Of a stretch of DNA of 64,000 bases, positions 52,392-61,361 are shown in pieces. Positions within the stretch are counted from its first letter, which is position 1. Each line of letters starts with the position of its first letter. Source of the DNA: Porticoccus litoralis. Lineage in GTDB: Bacteria > Pseudomonadota > Gammaproteobacteria > Pseudomonadales > Porticoccaceae. The notes under the pieces are model-generated. The model was not told the origin of the DNA. It saw only the letters and a list, made by a program, of their open reading frames with translations, and made no database searches. The DNA is taken from the NCBI RefSeq assembly GCF_030676955.1, contig NZ_JAUUUU010000001.1, positions 496,001 to 560,000 on the forward strand, read 5' to 3'. The translations under genes and the position numbers were made by a program.

Positions 52392-53159
52392 GTGGAATTG
52401 AACTGGTCGACCTTTCTGCTGGAAATCATCAATTTTCTGGTGTTGCTTTGGATTCTCAAGCACTTCCTATACAAGCCAGTGCTGAACATCATTGCCAAGC
52501 GACAGGAAGGTGTCGACAAAGTACTTGATGATGCCCAGACATTGCGTAGCGAAGCCGAGACCATGCAACAACAATACGAAGCCCGGCTGGATCATTGGGA
52601 GCAGGAACGTCAGCAGGCGCGCGATACGCTGAAACGGGAGCTGGAAGCTGTCCGCAATAAAAAACTGGAAGAGCTGAAATCGACACTTGCTCTGGAACGG
52701 GAAAAAATTCGGGTGGCAGATACCCAGCGACTTGGAGATCAACAGCGCAAGGTGGAGGCGACTGCCATGGCACATGGTGCCCAGTTTGCCGGGCGGCTGC
52801 TTAAACAAGCCGCAGGGCCTGAAGTAGAAGCGCACCTTGTAAATCTGGTTATTGCCGAACTGGGACAACTGACCACGGACCAACTGAAAGCCCTTCACTC
52901 ACACAATGGGGCCAGCCCCAGCCAGGTTATAGTTCAGAGCGCCTACCCCCTCCCGCAAGAACAGCGCCAACTTCTTCAACAGGTCATTAACCAGAATGGT
53001 TGGCAGGCCGAGCTGGTATTTAAAGAAGAGCCCGAGTTGCTGGCGGGCCTGCACATCGCCATGGGTGCCTGGATACTGGCAGCCAACCTTCGCGACGAAC
53101 TGAGGGGTTTTGCAGAATTAACAGCCTTGAGCGATAAAAACAGCCTTGAGCGGGAATAG
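52392..53159 (+). CDS. atpF: N-type F1Fo ATPase, subunit b with delta-like C-terminal domain
   Basis: A 255-residue peripheral stalk protein. One N-terminal helix (FLLEIINFLVLLWILKHFLYKPV) anchors a long charged coiled coil (about 30-130); the last ~110 residues (VIVQSAYPLPQEQRQLLQQVINQNGW ... EPELLAGLHIAMGAWILAANLRDELRGF) look like the C-terminal part of subunit delta. No separate delta (atpH) gene exists in the operon. GTG 52392 follows GAAGGA. The C-terminus is encoded by the first units of a 19-bp tandem repeat. Confidence 0.85.
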   Translation: MELNWSTFLLEIINFLVLLWILKHFLYKPVLNIIAKRQEGVDKVLDDAQTLRSEAETMQQQYEARLDHWEQERQQARDTLKRELEAVRNKKLEELKSTLALEREKIRVADTQRLGDQQRKVEATAMAHGAQFAGRLLKQAAGPEVEAHLVNLVIAELGQLTTDQLKALHSHNGASPSQVIVQSAYPLPQEQRQLLQQVINQNGWQAELVFKEEPELLAGLHIAMGAWILAANLRDELRGFAELTALSDKNSLERE

Positions 53160-53210
53160 AAGCCTTGAGCGGGAATCACAGCCTTGAGCGAGCAACAACA
53201 GCCATGAGCA
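53122..53210 (+). repeat. 19-bp tandem repeat spanning the atpF end and the atpA start
   Basis: The core AGCCTTGAGCG occurs at 53123, 53142, 53161 and 53180 (spacing 19), and a fifth copy, AGCCATGAGCA, at 53200 carries the atpA start ATG. Similarity runs beyond the core in parts (TTGAGCGATAAAAAC versus ATGAGCAATAAACCC). The atpF stop falls in the second unit. All copies contain TTG or ATG in the same position. Confidence 0.93.
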
Positions 53211-54697
53211 ATAAACCCTCAACAGAAAATCGCCCCCTGCAACAGCAGGCCAAATGGTTGGAAACCTACCAGCCCAGCCTGCGCATTCATGAGCAGGGAG
53301 CCGTGGTTTCTGTGGGTGATGGCATTGCCTGGATTGCCGGTCTACCCTCCGCAGCCATGGATGATGTGCTGATATTTGCCGATGGCAGCCGCGGCATGGT
53401 GTTCGATCTTAATGAAGACATGATCGGTGCTGTGCTGTTGAGTGAGACGGATGCACTCACGTCCGGCACAACAGTGCAGAGAAGCGGGCGAACGTTAAGC
53501 ATTCCTGTAGGGGACGGGTTGCTGGGCAGAGTCGTCGACCCACTCGGCAATCCACTCGACGGGGGAGAACCACCGGCTCATTCGCGCTGGCAACCCCTTG
53601 AAGCCAAATCTCCGCCCATCATTGCCCGGGATTTTGTTCACCGTCCCCTGTATAGCGGCATAAAAATCATCGACACCATGGTGCCCATTGGCCGGGGTCA
53701 GCGACAATTGCTGATTGGCGATGAGGGGCTGGGTCGCAGTGCAGTAGCTATTGATACGGTGATCAACCAGAAGGATCAGGATATTTACTGCGTCTATGTG
53801 TTGATCGGCCAGAAACGCTCCACCGTCGTCAACACCATTGATACGCTTAAAGAATTTGGTGCTCTGTCATACACCACGATCGTGGCGGCTGAAGCCAGCG
53901 GCCTGCCAGGACTTCAGCAGCTAGCCCCCTTCGCAGGCTGCGCCATTGCCGAATACTGGATGCAGCAGGGGCGGGATGTTCTGGTGGTTTATGACGACCT
54001 CTCCACCCACGCGAGAACTTATCGAGAACTGTCACTACTGTTGCGCCGTCCGCCTGGGCGCGAAGCCTACCCCGGCGATATTTTTTCTGTACACGCTCGG
54101 TTGCTGGAACGGGCGACTTGCCTCAATGCGGCCCATGGTGGTGGCAGTATGACGGCGCTACCCATTGTCGAGACCAAGTTGGGAGAAATCGCTGCCTATA
54201 TTCCCACCAACCTGATTTCCATCACTGATGGCCAGGTTTATCTTGATCGCAGCCTGTTTGCCAGCGGATTTCGACCCGCGATTGATATTGCCCTGTCTGT
54301 GTCGCGAATTGGCGGACAGGCTCAGCACCCCAGCATCAAGGAAGAGGCCGGGCGGATGAAACTGGACTACCTGCAATTCCAGGAACTGGAAGTGTTCACT
54401 CGTTTTGGAGCTCGCCTTGAGGCCTCCATGGAAACCGCCATTCGTCGCGGAAAACTGCTGCGTCAGATTCTCAAACAGGATCAACTGTCACCACTTCCAG
54501 CCACCTGCCAAATGGCGTGGCTGGTTGCCTTCAACAACCATTTATTGGATGACATTGACATTGAACAGGTGGCCACGCACCTGCAACACATCTTTGAGCA
54601 GGTACGTGCCAGCGATCTCAACCTGAACAGCCCAAAAGATTCCTGGCTTAACGCTATCTCCGGTTGGTTAAACAACACACCTGTGGACGTTGTCTGA
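53204..54697 (+). CDS. atpA: N-type F1Fo ATPase, alpha subunit
   Basis: A 497-residue nucleotide-binding, non-catalytic F1 subunit. IGRGQRQLLIGDEGLGRSAVAIDT contains the P-loop variant GDEGLGRSA, in which the usual GDRQTGKTA is altered as in N-ATPase alpha subunits; SVSRIGGQAQ near the C-terminal third is typical of alpha. I use ATG 53204; a TTG start at 53165 is possible and in frame but lies in the tandem repeat. The last base of its stop is the first base of the atpG start (TGATG). Confidence 0.9.
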   Translation: MSNKPSTENRPLQQQAKWLETYQPSLRIHEQGAVVSVGDGIAWIAGLPSAAMDDVLIFADGSRGMVFDLNEDMIGAVLLSETDALTSGTTVQRSGRTLSIPVGDGLLGRVVDPLGNPLDGGEPPAHSRWQPLEAKSPPIIARDFVHRPLYSGIKIIDTMVPIGRGQRQLLIGDEGLGRSAVAIDTVINQKDQDIYCVYVLIGQKRSTVVNTIDTLKEFGALSYTTIVAAEASGLPGLQQLAPFAGCAIAEYWMQQGRDVLVVYDDLSTHARTYRELSLLLRRPPGREAYPGDIFSVHARLLERATCLNAAHGGGSMTALPIVETKLGEIAAYIPTNLISITDGQVYLDRSLFASGFRPAIDIALSVSRIGGQAQHPSIKEEAGRMKLDYLQFQELEVFTRFGARLEASMETAIRRGKLLRQILKQDQLSPLPATCQMAWLVAFNNHLLDDIDIEQVATHLQHIFEQVRASDLNLNSPKDSWLNAISGWLNNTPVDVV

Positions 54698-55596
54698 TGA
54701 GCCGGCGCCGCAGCCTTGAAAAGCACCGCCAGAGTCTGGCGGAAATTAGCGATATCATGAACTCCATGAAAACCCTGGCTTACATGGAAACTCACAAGCT
54801 GGGGCGTTTTCTCGAGGCCCAGCAACGGGTGGTAAGAAGTATTGAAACAGCGGCAGAGGATCTTCTCGACGCTTATCCCCAAATACTGCCCCATAGCGAA
54901 CATATGACGCCTGTTTACCTACTGCTAGGTTCGGAGAGGGGCTTTTGCGGGGACTTTAATCACGCCTTGCTGGATCGTGTCGTCTCAACCCAAACTGAAT
55001 CCCGAACGGCCAGCATTATTGCTGTGGGCCATAAACTCTGTACCTTGCTGGAAGATGACCCCCGCGTTTTGTTGGCACTGGATGGTGCCGGGGTGGCCGA
55101 AGAAGTCCCGCAACTGCTTAACCGTTTGATCGACATATTAAGCCAGCTCCAATTAGAGCAAGGCCCCCTGTCACTGATTTGTCTGTATCACCAGTCAAAA
55201 GATCATCTTGTGGAACAACAACTGCTGCCTCCCTTTATGACTCTAACATCGTCGACTCCGGACAAGTTGCACAGTCACCCTCCCCGTCTGAACCTCGAAC
55301 CAGCCAACCTGTTGTTACAGCTGACAGAGCAATACCTCTTTGCCGCGCTGCACGAAGTGCTCTTTACCTCGCTTATGTCAGAGAACCATCAACGTGTTGA
55401 TCACCTGGAGGGCGCTGTTAAACATTTACAGGAAGAGTCAACCCGATTGATAAGAACCGGCAACGTGTTACGGCAAGAAGAAATCACGGAAGAAATAGAA
55501 GTCATCCTGCTGAGTGCAGACAACGCATTTGACCCAGCGAAACGCAGCCAGGATGGCTGGGAGCATCGACAGCCGGGATCATATCACCGTGATTGA
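54697..55596 (+). CDS. atpG: N-type F1Fo ATPase, gamma subunit
   Basis: A 299-residue central rotor subunit: N-terminal coiled-coil helix (MSRRRSLEKHRQSLAEISDIMNSMKTLAYMETHKLG), the Rossmann-like middle (YLLLGSERGFCGDFNHALLDRV), and the C-terminal helix, which has SENHQRVDHLEGAVKHLQEESTRLI in place of the SENRMxAMxxAxxNA motif common to standard gamma subunits. Divergence is expected for N-ATPases. Last gene of the operon; an array of hairpins follows. Confidence 0.9.
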   Translation: MSRRRSLEKHRQSLAEISDIMNSMKTLAYMETHKLGRFLEAQQRVVRSIETAAEDLLDAYPQILPHSEHMTPVYLLLGSERGFCGDFNHALLDRVVSTQTESRTASIIAVGHKLCTLLEDDPRVLLALDGAGVAEEVPQLLNRLIDILSQLQLEQGPLSLICLYHQSKDHLVEQQLLPPFMTLTSSTPDKLHSHPPRLNLEPANLLLQLTEQYLFAALHEVLFTSLMSENHQRVDHLEGAVKHLQEESTRLIRTGNVLRQEEITEEIEVILLSADNAFDPAKRSQDGWEHRQPGSYHRD

Positions 55597-55688
55597 CTAA
55601 GGCCGAAGAATCCACCAAAAAAGACCACTGCAAAGGTGGCATTGCCCATGATCGCTGTTCTGAAAACCGGGACTATGAGGATTGACTC

Positions 55689-55787
55689 AAAACGGCTTGA
55701 TGCCGTTTTGCCCCCTGCGGGGCGGCGCAACCTGCGGTTGCTAGGTCCAACTTCCTGGCGGAAGTTGTCGAACCTCTATCGGTTCGA
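55689..55787. other. Array of five consecutive hairpins
   Basis: Five short inverted repeats of different sequence follow each other: AAAACGGC-TTGAT-GCCGTTTT (55689-55709), GCCCC-CTGC-GGGGC (55710-55723), GCAACC-TGC-GGTTGC (55727-55741), CAACTTCC-TGGC-GGAAGTTG (55748-55767), TCGAACC-TCTATC-GGTTCGA (55768-55787). All stems are perfect. Numbers 2-5 close on CC...GG around a loop. No T run follows, so this is not an ordinary set of terminators. Function unknown. Confidence 0.85.
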
Positions 55788-55802
55788 TCTCTGGCGAATA
55801 CA

Positions 55803-55848
55803 CCATAAACAAAAAGGCCACCCATTTGGGTGGCCTTTTTGTTTATGG
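55803..55848. terminator. Perfect 22-bp palindrome, terminator of tRNA-Arg
   Basis: A 22-base arm starting CCATAAAC is followed by TT and its exact reverse complement. The inner part (AAAAAGGCCACCC / GGGTGGCCTTTTT) is a bidirectional terminator for tRNA-Arg on minus and the atp operon on plus; the outer part includes the encoded CCA of the tRNA (55846-55848). Confidence 0.92.
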
Positions 55849-55922
55849 CGCGCTCGGGAGGATTCGAACCTCCGACCGCCTGGTTCGTAGCCAGGTACTC
55901 TATCCAGCTGAGCTACGAGCGC
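55846..55922 (-). tRNA. tRNA-Arg (anticodon ACG)
   Basis: Minus strand begins GCGCTCGTAGCTCAGCTGG; anticodon arm CTGGCTACGAACCAG gives ACG; T arm GGTTCGAATCC; acceptor CGAGCGC and encoded CCA. Confidence 0.95.
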
Positions 55923-56114
55923 GTGAGGCCGCGTAATATATTGAAGTGGGCCCTTGTAGTCAAGCCAAAAACCCCATTTCGCAGGCGATTTACGGTCTTT
56001 TTGTTACAAAGGAATTTATGCTATCCAACCGGGACTTCTTGATCCCGTTATGCTCAAATTAAAGTATGCACTGACTGTAATATTTACCGCAGTGAGCAAG
56101 ATAAGAGGTACAAC

Positions 56115-57125
56115 ATGATTCGTATCGCTATCAATGGCTACGGCCGCATTGGCAGAAATATTCTCAGGGCTTTTTATGAGCGTCCTGAGCTTAAGGCACA
56201 GATGGAGATTGTGGCCATTAATGATCAAGGTGATGTGGTGATCAACACCCATCTGACCCAATATGACAGTGTGCATGGACGCTTTTTTCTTCCCGTTAGC
56301 CACGACAAAGACACCATTATTGTCGGAGATGATCACATTAAGGTTCTATCGGAGAAAGACCCGGCAAAATTGCCATGGAAATCATTAAACGTCGATATCG
56401 TATTTGAATGTACCGGTCTGTTTACAGAGCGAGAAAAAGCGGCAGCACATTTACAAGCTGGAGCCAAAAAAGTTCTGATCTCCGCACCAGGCAAAGGCGT
56501 GGATGCCACTGTGGTTTATGGTATCAATGACCACATTCTGACATCAGAACACCAGATCATCTCCAACGCTTCCTGCACCACAAACTGCCTGGCTCCAGTG
56601 GTTAAACCCCTCAACGAAGCCATTGGTATCGAAAGTGGCTTTATGAGCACAATTCACGCCTATACAAATGATCAACACCTTGTAGATGTTTATCACCCGG
56701 ACGTTTACCGTGCTCGCTCTGCCACGCTCTCGATGATCCCGACGCAAACCGGTGCAGCCAAAGCCATCGGCCTGGTATTACCTGAGCTGGCAGGAAAGCT
56801 TGACGGGATTGCTGTACGCGTGCCGACCGCCAATGTGTCATTGGTCGACCTGACCTTTACGGCAAAACGGGAAACTACCACTACCGAGGTGAACGAGGTG
56901 ATGCGAAGTGCCGCCCTAGGTACTCTCAAACCAATCCTTGCCTATACGGAAGAACCTTTGGTTTCTGTAGATTTTAATCACTCCAGTTATTCGAGTATTT
57001 TTGACGGCACACATACACGTGTGCAAGGCAATCTTGTGAAGGTACTCGCCTGGTATGACAACGAATGGGGCTTCTCTAACCGTATGCTGGACACCTGTAA
57101 TACGTTATTCAACACAACGATGTAG
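56115..57125 (+). CDS. gap: Type I glyceraldehyde-3-phosphate dehydrogenase
   Basis: NAD-dependent glycolytic/gluconeogenic enzyme, 336 residues. INGYGRIGRNILRA is the NAD loop, SNASCTTNCLAP holds the catalytic Cys, and NDQHLVDVYHPD and WYDNEWGFSNRMLD follow. The segment VDFNHSSYSSIFDGTHTRV is closer to erythrose-4-phosphate dehydrogenase/Gap-related forms, but SMIPTQTGAAKAIGLVLPEL favours GAPDH. ATG 56115 after AAGAGG. pgi begins 69 bases downstream, so the two are probably an operon. Confidence 0.9.
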   Translation: MIRIAINGYGRIGRNILRAFYERPELKAQMEIVAINDQGDVVINTHLTQYDSVHGRFFLPVSHDKDTIIVGDDHIKVLSEKDPAKLPWKSLNVDIVFECTGLFTEREKAAAHLQAGAKKVLISAPGKGVDATVVYGINDHILTSEHQIISNASCTTNCLAPVVKPLNEAIGIESGFMSTIHAYTNDQHLVDVYHPDVYRARSATLSMIPTQTGAAKAIGLVLPELAGKLDGIAVRVPTANVSLVDLTFTAKRETTTTEVNEVMRSAALGTLKPILAYTEEPLVSVDFNHSSYSSIFDGTHTRVQGNLVKVLAWYDNEWGFSNRMLDTCNTLFNTTM

Positions 57126-57194
57126 CCTGATACCGCCTGATTGGATTAAAACGACAGCCAATACTGCCATCAGAACAAGGAAACTGTAAAACAA

Positions 57195-58793
57195 ATGATT
57201 GAGCTCGATAGTTCGCCGACCACATTACCTGCCTGGCAAAATCTCGTGCAGCTGGCTGCTTCGGCAAACGATATATCAATCACGGATTTGTTTAAGCAAG
57301 ACCCTGATCGAGCCCAGAGAATGCAAGTTCAACATGATGGGTTGCTGCTGGATTATTCCAAGAACCTGGTTAATCCATCCATATGGCAGCAACTGATTTC
57401 TCTGGCTGATCAATCACAACTAAAAGACCATCGCTCAGCTCTGTTTGCAGGCGAAAAAATCAATGTCACCGAGGGCAGGTCCGTATGCCACCCCCTGCTC
57501 AGGGGTACCCCGGCATACGAAACGTCAGAAGCCGTTAAAAAAGTCATCGCTGAAAATCAGAATGCCCACGTTAAGATACAAGATATCAGTGAGCGAATCC
57601 GCAATGGCGAATGGCTGGGGTCTACGGGAAAAAGCATTCAATCGGTTATACACATTGGTATAGGTGGTTCAGGGCTAGGTCCGGAGTTATGCTGCCAGGC
57701 ACTTAAGGGCTACGCTCATCCACAGCTCGATTTTTATTTTATTTCCAATGTTGACGGTGCAGAAATTCTGTCGCTTTTGAAGACACTCGACCCAGAACAA
57801 ACACTGGTGATAGTCGCCAGCAAAACGTTTACCACGCAGGAGACGCTGATCAATGCAAAAGCGACCATTAAATGGTTTAAAGATCGATTGGGGCTAACTT
57901 CACCGCAATCAACCAACCATTTCATTGGCATTACCACCAACCCTGACAACGCAGAACAATTTGGTATAGCCGCCGAGCACATTCTTACTTTTGACGAATC
58001 TATTGGGGGGAGGTATTCACTCTGGTCGAGTATCGGGCTAACCATTGCTATTGCTCTTGGCAATGACACCTTTGAGGCTATTCTCGCTGGGGCTAGAGAT
58101 ATGGACCGCCATTTCCTGAAAGAGCCCTGGGGTCAGAACATGCCTGTCATCATGGCACTACTGGGTATTTGGTATAACAATTTTCTTAAAGCCCCAAGCC
58201 TCGCCGTGATCCCGTACTGCCAACGGCTCCAATTGCTCCCAGCCTACCTGCAACAACTGGATATGGAGAGTAACGGCAAATCCGTCCGCTGCAATGGCGA
58301 AAGCGTTACCTACGAAACAGGCCCGATTATTTGGGGTCAAACGGGCACCAACGGTCAACACGCTTTTTTCCAACTACTCCATCAGGGTACTCATCTGGTT
58401 CCAGTAGACTTTATCGGCACAGCGAACGACCCCCTTAGCGAGCGCGAGCCTCATGATGTACTTTTGAACAATATGCTTGCTCAATCAGCCGCGCTCATGA
58501 AAGGAAAGCAAGACCATAGCCTGCCACCCTCCCGCTTTTATCCCGGAAATCGCCCCTCAAATGTGCTACTTCTTGATGAATTGACACCAAATATCTTTGG
58601 CCAACTTATCGCGCTTTACGAACATAAAGTATTTGTTCAGGGCAGTATCTGGAATATTAATTCTTTTGATCAATGGGGCGTTGAGCTGGGCAAGGAGATG
58701 ACAAGTGGCTTATTGAGCGATCAGAACGATACAACACATATGGACCCATCAACTAACTTTCTATCACAGTTCATCAAAGATAAGACTCGCTGA
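57195..58793 (+). CDS. pgi: Glucose-6-phosphate isomerase
   Basis: Interconverts glucose-6-phosphate and fructose-6-phosphate. 532 residues; family signatures IGGRYSLWSSIGL, LDMESNGKSV (catalytic Glu), TNGQHAFFQLLHQGT (His) and INSFDQWGVELGK (Lys) are all present. The protein is close to E. coli Pgi in length (549). Its codon use has more A/T endings than the atp genes before it. A bidirectional terminator follows. Confidence 0.96.
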   Translation: MIELDSSPTTLPAWQNLVQLAASANDISITDLFKQDPDRAQRMQVQHDGLLLDYSKNLVNPSIWQQLISLADQSQLKDHRSALFAGEKINVTEGRSVCHPLLRGTPAYETSEAVKKVIAENQNAHVKIQDISERIRNGEWLGSTGKSIQSVIHIGIGGSGLGPELCCQALKGYAHPQLDFYFISNVDGAEILSLLKTLDPEQTLVIVASKTFTTQETLINAKATIKWFKDRLGLTSPQSTNHFIGITTNPDNAEQFGIAAEHILTFDESIGGRYSLWSSIGLTIAIALGNDTFEAILAGARDMDRHFLKEPWGQNMPVIMALLGIWYNNFLKAPSLAVIPYCQRLQLLPAYLQQLDMESNGKSVRCNGESVTYETGPIIWGQTGTNGQHAFFQLLHQGTHLVPVDFIGTANDPLSEREPHDVLLNNMLAQSAALMKGKQDHSLPPSRFYPGNRPSNVLLLDELTPNIFGQLIALYEHKVFVQGSIWNINSFDQWGVELGKEMTSGLLSDQNDTTHMDPSTNFLSQFIKDKTR

Positions 58794-58888
58794 TAGGGCT
58801 TACCAAAAGCCTATTCACCAGCAGATCTAAAATAAGCAAAATGTGCTCAATACTTATCGACTGTGTGTCTGTTTGATTAGTTTCCGGC

Positions 58889-58922
58889 CAAAAAAAACAG
58901 GACCCGAAGGTCCTGTTTTTTT
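58889..58922. terminator. Bidirectional terminator between pgi and the RND gene
   Basis: Stem AACAGGACC / GGTCCTGTT with CGAA tetraloop, preceded by A run and followed by T run, between convergent genes. Confidence 0.92.
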
Positions 58923-58941
58923 ATCGACTGCTTTCCCAAAC

Positions 58942-61284
58942 TCAGGCATTTTCACCAAACAGGAATCTGGGTTTGAAGATGTAAGCAAGTGCAGGCATGA
59001 GGAACAGTGCACTCAGTGCAGACACTGCCAGCCACAAGCCGATCAGCATACCCATCTCTGCCTGGAACCGCAGGGAGGAGAACAGCCATACACAAACACT
59101 AGCTGTCAGTACAAGTGCTGTTACCAACACACCCCGACCAGCACAGTGCAGTGAGATCGAAATTGCTTCTAGGTGGGATTTACCCGCTTTGTACTCACAC
59201 TGAATACGGTCACAGATGTAAAGAGCGTAATCCACACCTAAACCAATACCCAATGCTGCCACAGGCACAGTATTGATGTTCATACCGATGTTCTGCCAGG
59301 ACATGAAGGCAAAAGTTACCAGGTTAGACAGGACCACCGGCACCATAAAGAACATACCGGCAATACTCGAACGGTATACAACAATACACATCATCACCAG
59401 GATGAACAGAGCCAAAGCGATTGACTGAATCTGACCAGACAGAATCACTTCGTTTACCGCAGCAATTACACCAATGATACCGCCAGCCAGGTGAATGTTG
59501 AGGCCTTCAACTTTCATTCTGGAAGTGAAATCTTTAATCCGCGCAACCGCTGTCTGGATGGTTACACCCTGACGGTCTGTGAAGAACAGTGTTACAGAAG
59601 CGTTGGTTTGTTTTACGTCAGTGAAACGAGTCAAGTCACCTGGCTCAGCTGCACGTTCAAACATATAGATCAATTCTGCATTGTTGGTAGTGGTCTCACC
59701 CAGTTCTACATAACGGAAGTTACCTTCACGCAGAGTCTGGTTAACAGAAGGAAGAATATCAGCCAGTGACAGACTGCCACCGATTTCTTCCTGAGCTTCC
59801 ATGTAACGCTGGAATCTCAGCATGCTGTCCAGAGTGTCCACATTTTTGATCAAACCTTCCTGATCCATGGTTTCATTACCGAATACCACGAACATACGGT
59901 CTGCACCAGGGAACTCACGGTTGATAGCGGCAGAGTCTTCGTTATAGCGGGCTTCTGGCCACAGAATTGGTGAGCCGGGGTTTGCATCACCTACTTTCAG
60001 GTGAACTGCAGAGAAACCACAGACAATAAAGAGAGCCAGACCGATCAACACAACGACATAACGCGCACGGGTTTCTACGATTTTCACGCAGAGATTCAGG
60101 AAAGGACGAATCACGTGCAGATCAAGGTTAATCGGGTGAGCATAGGATTTTGGTTTTCTTACCCAGGACAGAAGCACTGGCGTCACAATAATGGAGCTGA
60201 CGGCAACTGTACCGACCCATACCACGGCAAGAACCACCAGTTTTTGCAGCAGGGGGATAGGGCTGATTGCCACAACGGTCACACAACCCGCATCTGTACC
60301 AATACCCAACAGACCAGGACGAAGGAGATCTTTCAGTGTGAGACGTGCCGCTTCAGTTGAGCACAGGTCTTCACCTTCGGTCATCTTGTCAATTTCTTCA
60401 TGGAAACGAGTAATCATCTGTACCGAGTGCGAAACCGCACGCGCAGTGATCAACATCGCCACAACAACAACCAGTGGGTCAAAGTGAATGCCACAGAGAT
60501 GCGCTACACCCAGAGCCCAGATCGCACTGATGGCACCTGCCAGCATTGGCAGCAGCGTTCCACGCCAGGTTCTGTTGATCACGAAGAGCAATACCAGGAA
60601 GATCAGTGCAGCAATCATAATAAGCTGCATGGTTTCCGGCAGATAATGGTTTACCCATCCATACAGGATTGGATTACCTACCAGGCTGATATTGACACTG
60701 TCATCATCAAGGCGCTCTACCAGATCATAGGCTTGTTCATAAGCCAGGTTGTAATCCAGCAGGTTGTCGAAGAAATCTACGGTTACCAGTGTGGCTGTCA
60801 GGTCTTGAGAAACATAGGGGCCATAAACCAGCGGACTACGCAGGATAGCTTCCTTCAGGTAGTCGATATCAGCCTGTGTCTCCGGAAGATCCGGCCACAT
60901 ATAAGGGAAACTCTCAATACCTTCGGTTGATGCACGTACTTCCTTTAGTTTTTTACCCGCAATGGAGTAAATCTGGAATTCGTTAATTGCATCAATTTTA
61001 TAAAGACCTTGAGTCAGTTCACGAATCTTGGTCAATACAGGCATCTGGAATATATCGCCTTCCTCGGCCTGAATCATGAAGGTGATAATGTTGGTACCAC
61101 CAAAGGTTTCCTTATATTCATTATGTACTTGAATATAGGGGTGACTAGTCGGCATCAAATCGTCAAAGACAGTCTTGACTTCAATGCTCTGAGCGAAATA
61201 GGCGAATATGCAAGTCAGGCCCAGAACAACTGCCAGAACGAGCTTTCTGAACTTGATACAGCCAAGTGCAAATTTCTCTAACAT
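58942..61284 (-). CDS. RND superfamily transporter, MMPL type (second copy)
   Basis: A 780-residue inner-membrane protein with the same two-repeat build as the protein at 43171-45525: helix 1 (LVLAVVLGLTCIFAYFAQSIEV), a periplasmic domain, and helix bundles around residues 220-400 and 610-770, with LGIGLGVDYALYICDRIQCEY carrying the relay Asp. ATG 61284 follows GGAGG. The gene ends an operon DUF1329 protein - YCF48 protein - RND. Codon use is that of a well-expressed gene. Export of hydrophobic compounds or lipids is likely from family and neighbours; substrate unknown. Confidence 0.9.
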   Translation of the reverse strand: MLEKFALGCIKFRKLVLAVVLGLTCIFAYFAQSIEVKTVFDDLMPTSHPYIQVHNEYKETFGGTNIITFMIQAEEGDIFQMPVLTKIRELTQGLYKIDAINEFQIYSIAGKKLKEVRASTEGIESFPYMWPDLPETQADIDYLKEAILRSPLVYGPYVSQDLTATLVTVDFFDNLLDYNLAYEQAYDLVERLDDDSVNISLVGNPILYGWVNHYLPETMQLIMIAALIFLVLLFVINRTWRGTLLPMLAGAISAIWALGVAHLCGIHFDPLVVVVAMLITARAVSHSVQMITRFHEEIDKMTEGEDLCSTEAARLTLKDLLRPGLLGIGTDAGCVTVVAISPIPLLQKLVVLAVVWVGTVAVSSIIVTPVLLSWVRKPKSYAHPINLDLHVIRPFLNLCVKIVETRARYVVVLIGLALFIVCGFSAVHLKVGDANPGSPILWPEARYNEDSAAINREFPGADRMFVVFGNETMDQEGLIKNVDTLDSMLRFQRYMEAQEEIGGSLSLADILPSVNQTLREGNFRYVELGETTTNNAELIYMFERAAEPGDLTRFTDVKQTNASVTLFFTDRQGVTIQTAVARIKDFTSRMKVEGLNIHLAGGIIGVIAAVNEVILSGQIQSIALALFILVMMCIVVYRSSIAGMFFMVPVVLSNLVTFAFMSWQNIGMNINTVPVAALGIGLGVDYALYICDRIQCEYKAGKSHLEAISISLHCAGRGVLVTALVLTASVCVWLFSSLRFQAEMGMLIGLWLAVSALSALFLMPALAYIFKPRFLFGENA

Positions 61285-61361
61285 TCTATCCTCCACCAAC
61301 CACCCAACTTAATGGGTGGACGCAATTTCTAATTGGTTATTAGTATCTGTTTTTTAACAGA

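Noticed and set aside
53165..53203. TTG 53165 as the atpA start
   Set aside because: It lies in a tandem repeat unit with no better ribosome site than ATG 53204, and adds 13 low-complexity residues; kept only as an alternative.
55636..55890. 84-codon open frame across the hairpin array and tRNA-Arg
   Set aside because: Its C-terminal part is the familiar spurious translation of the antisense of a tRNA T arm (AREDSNLRPPG), and the rest is the inverted-repeat array; not a gene.
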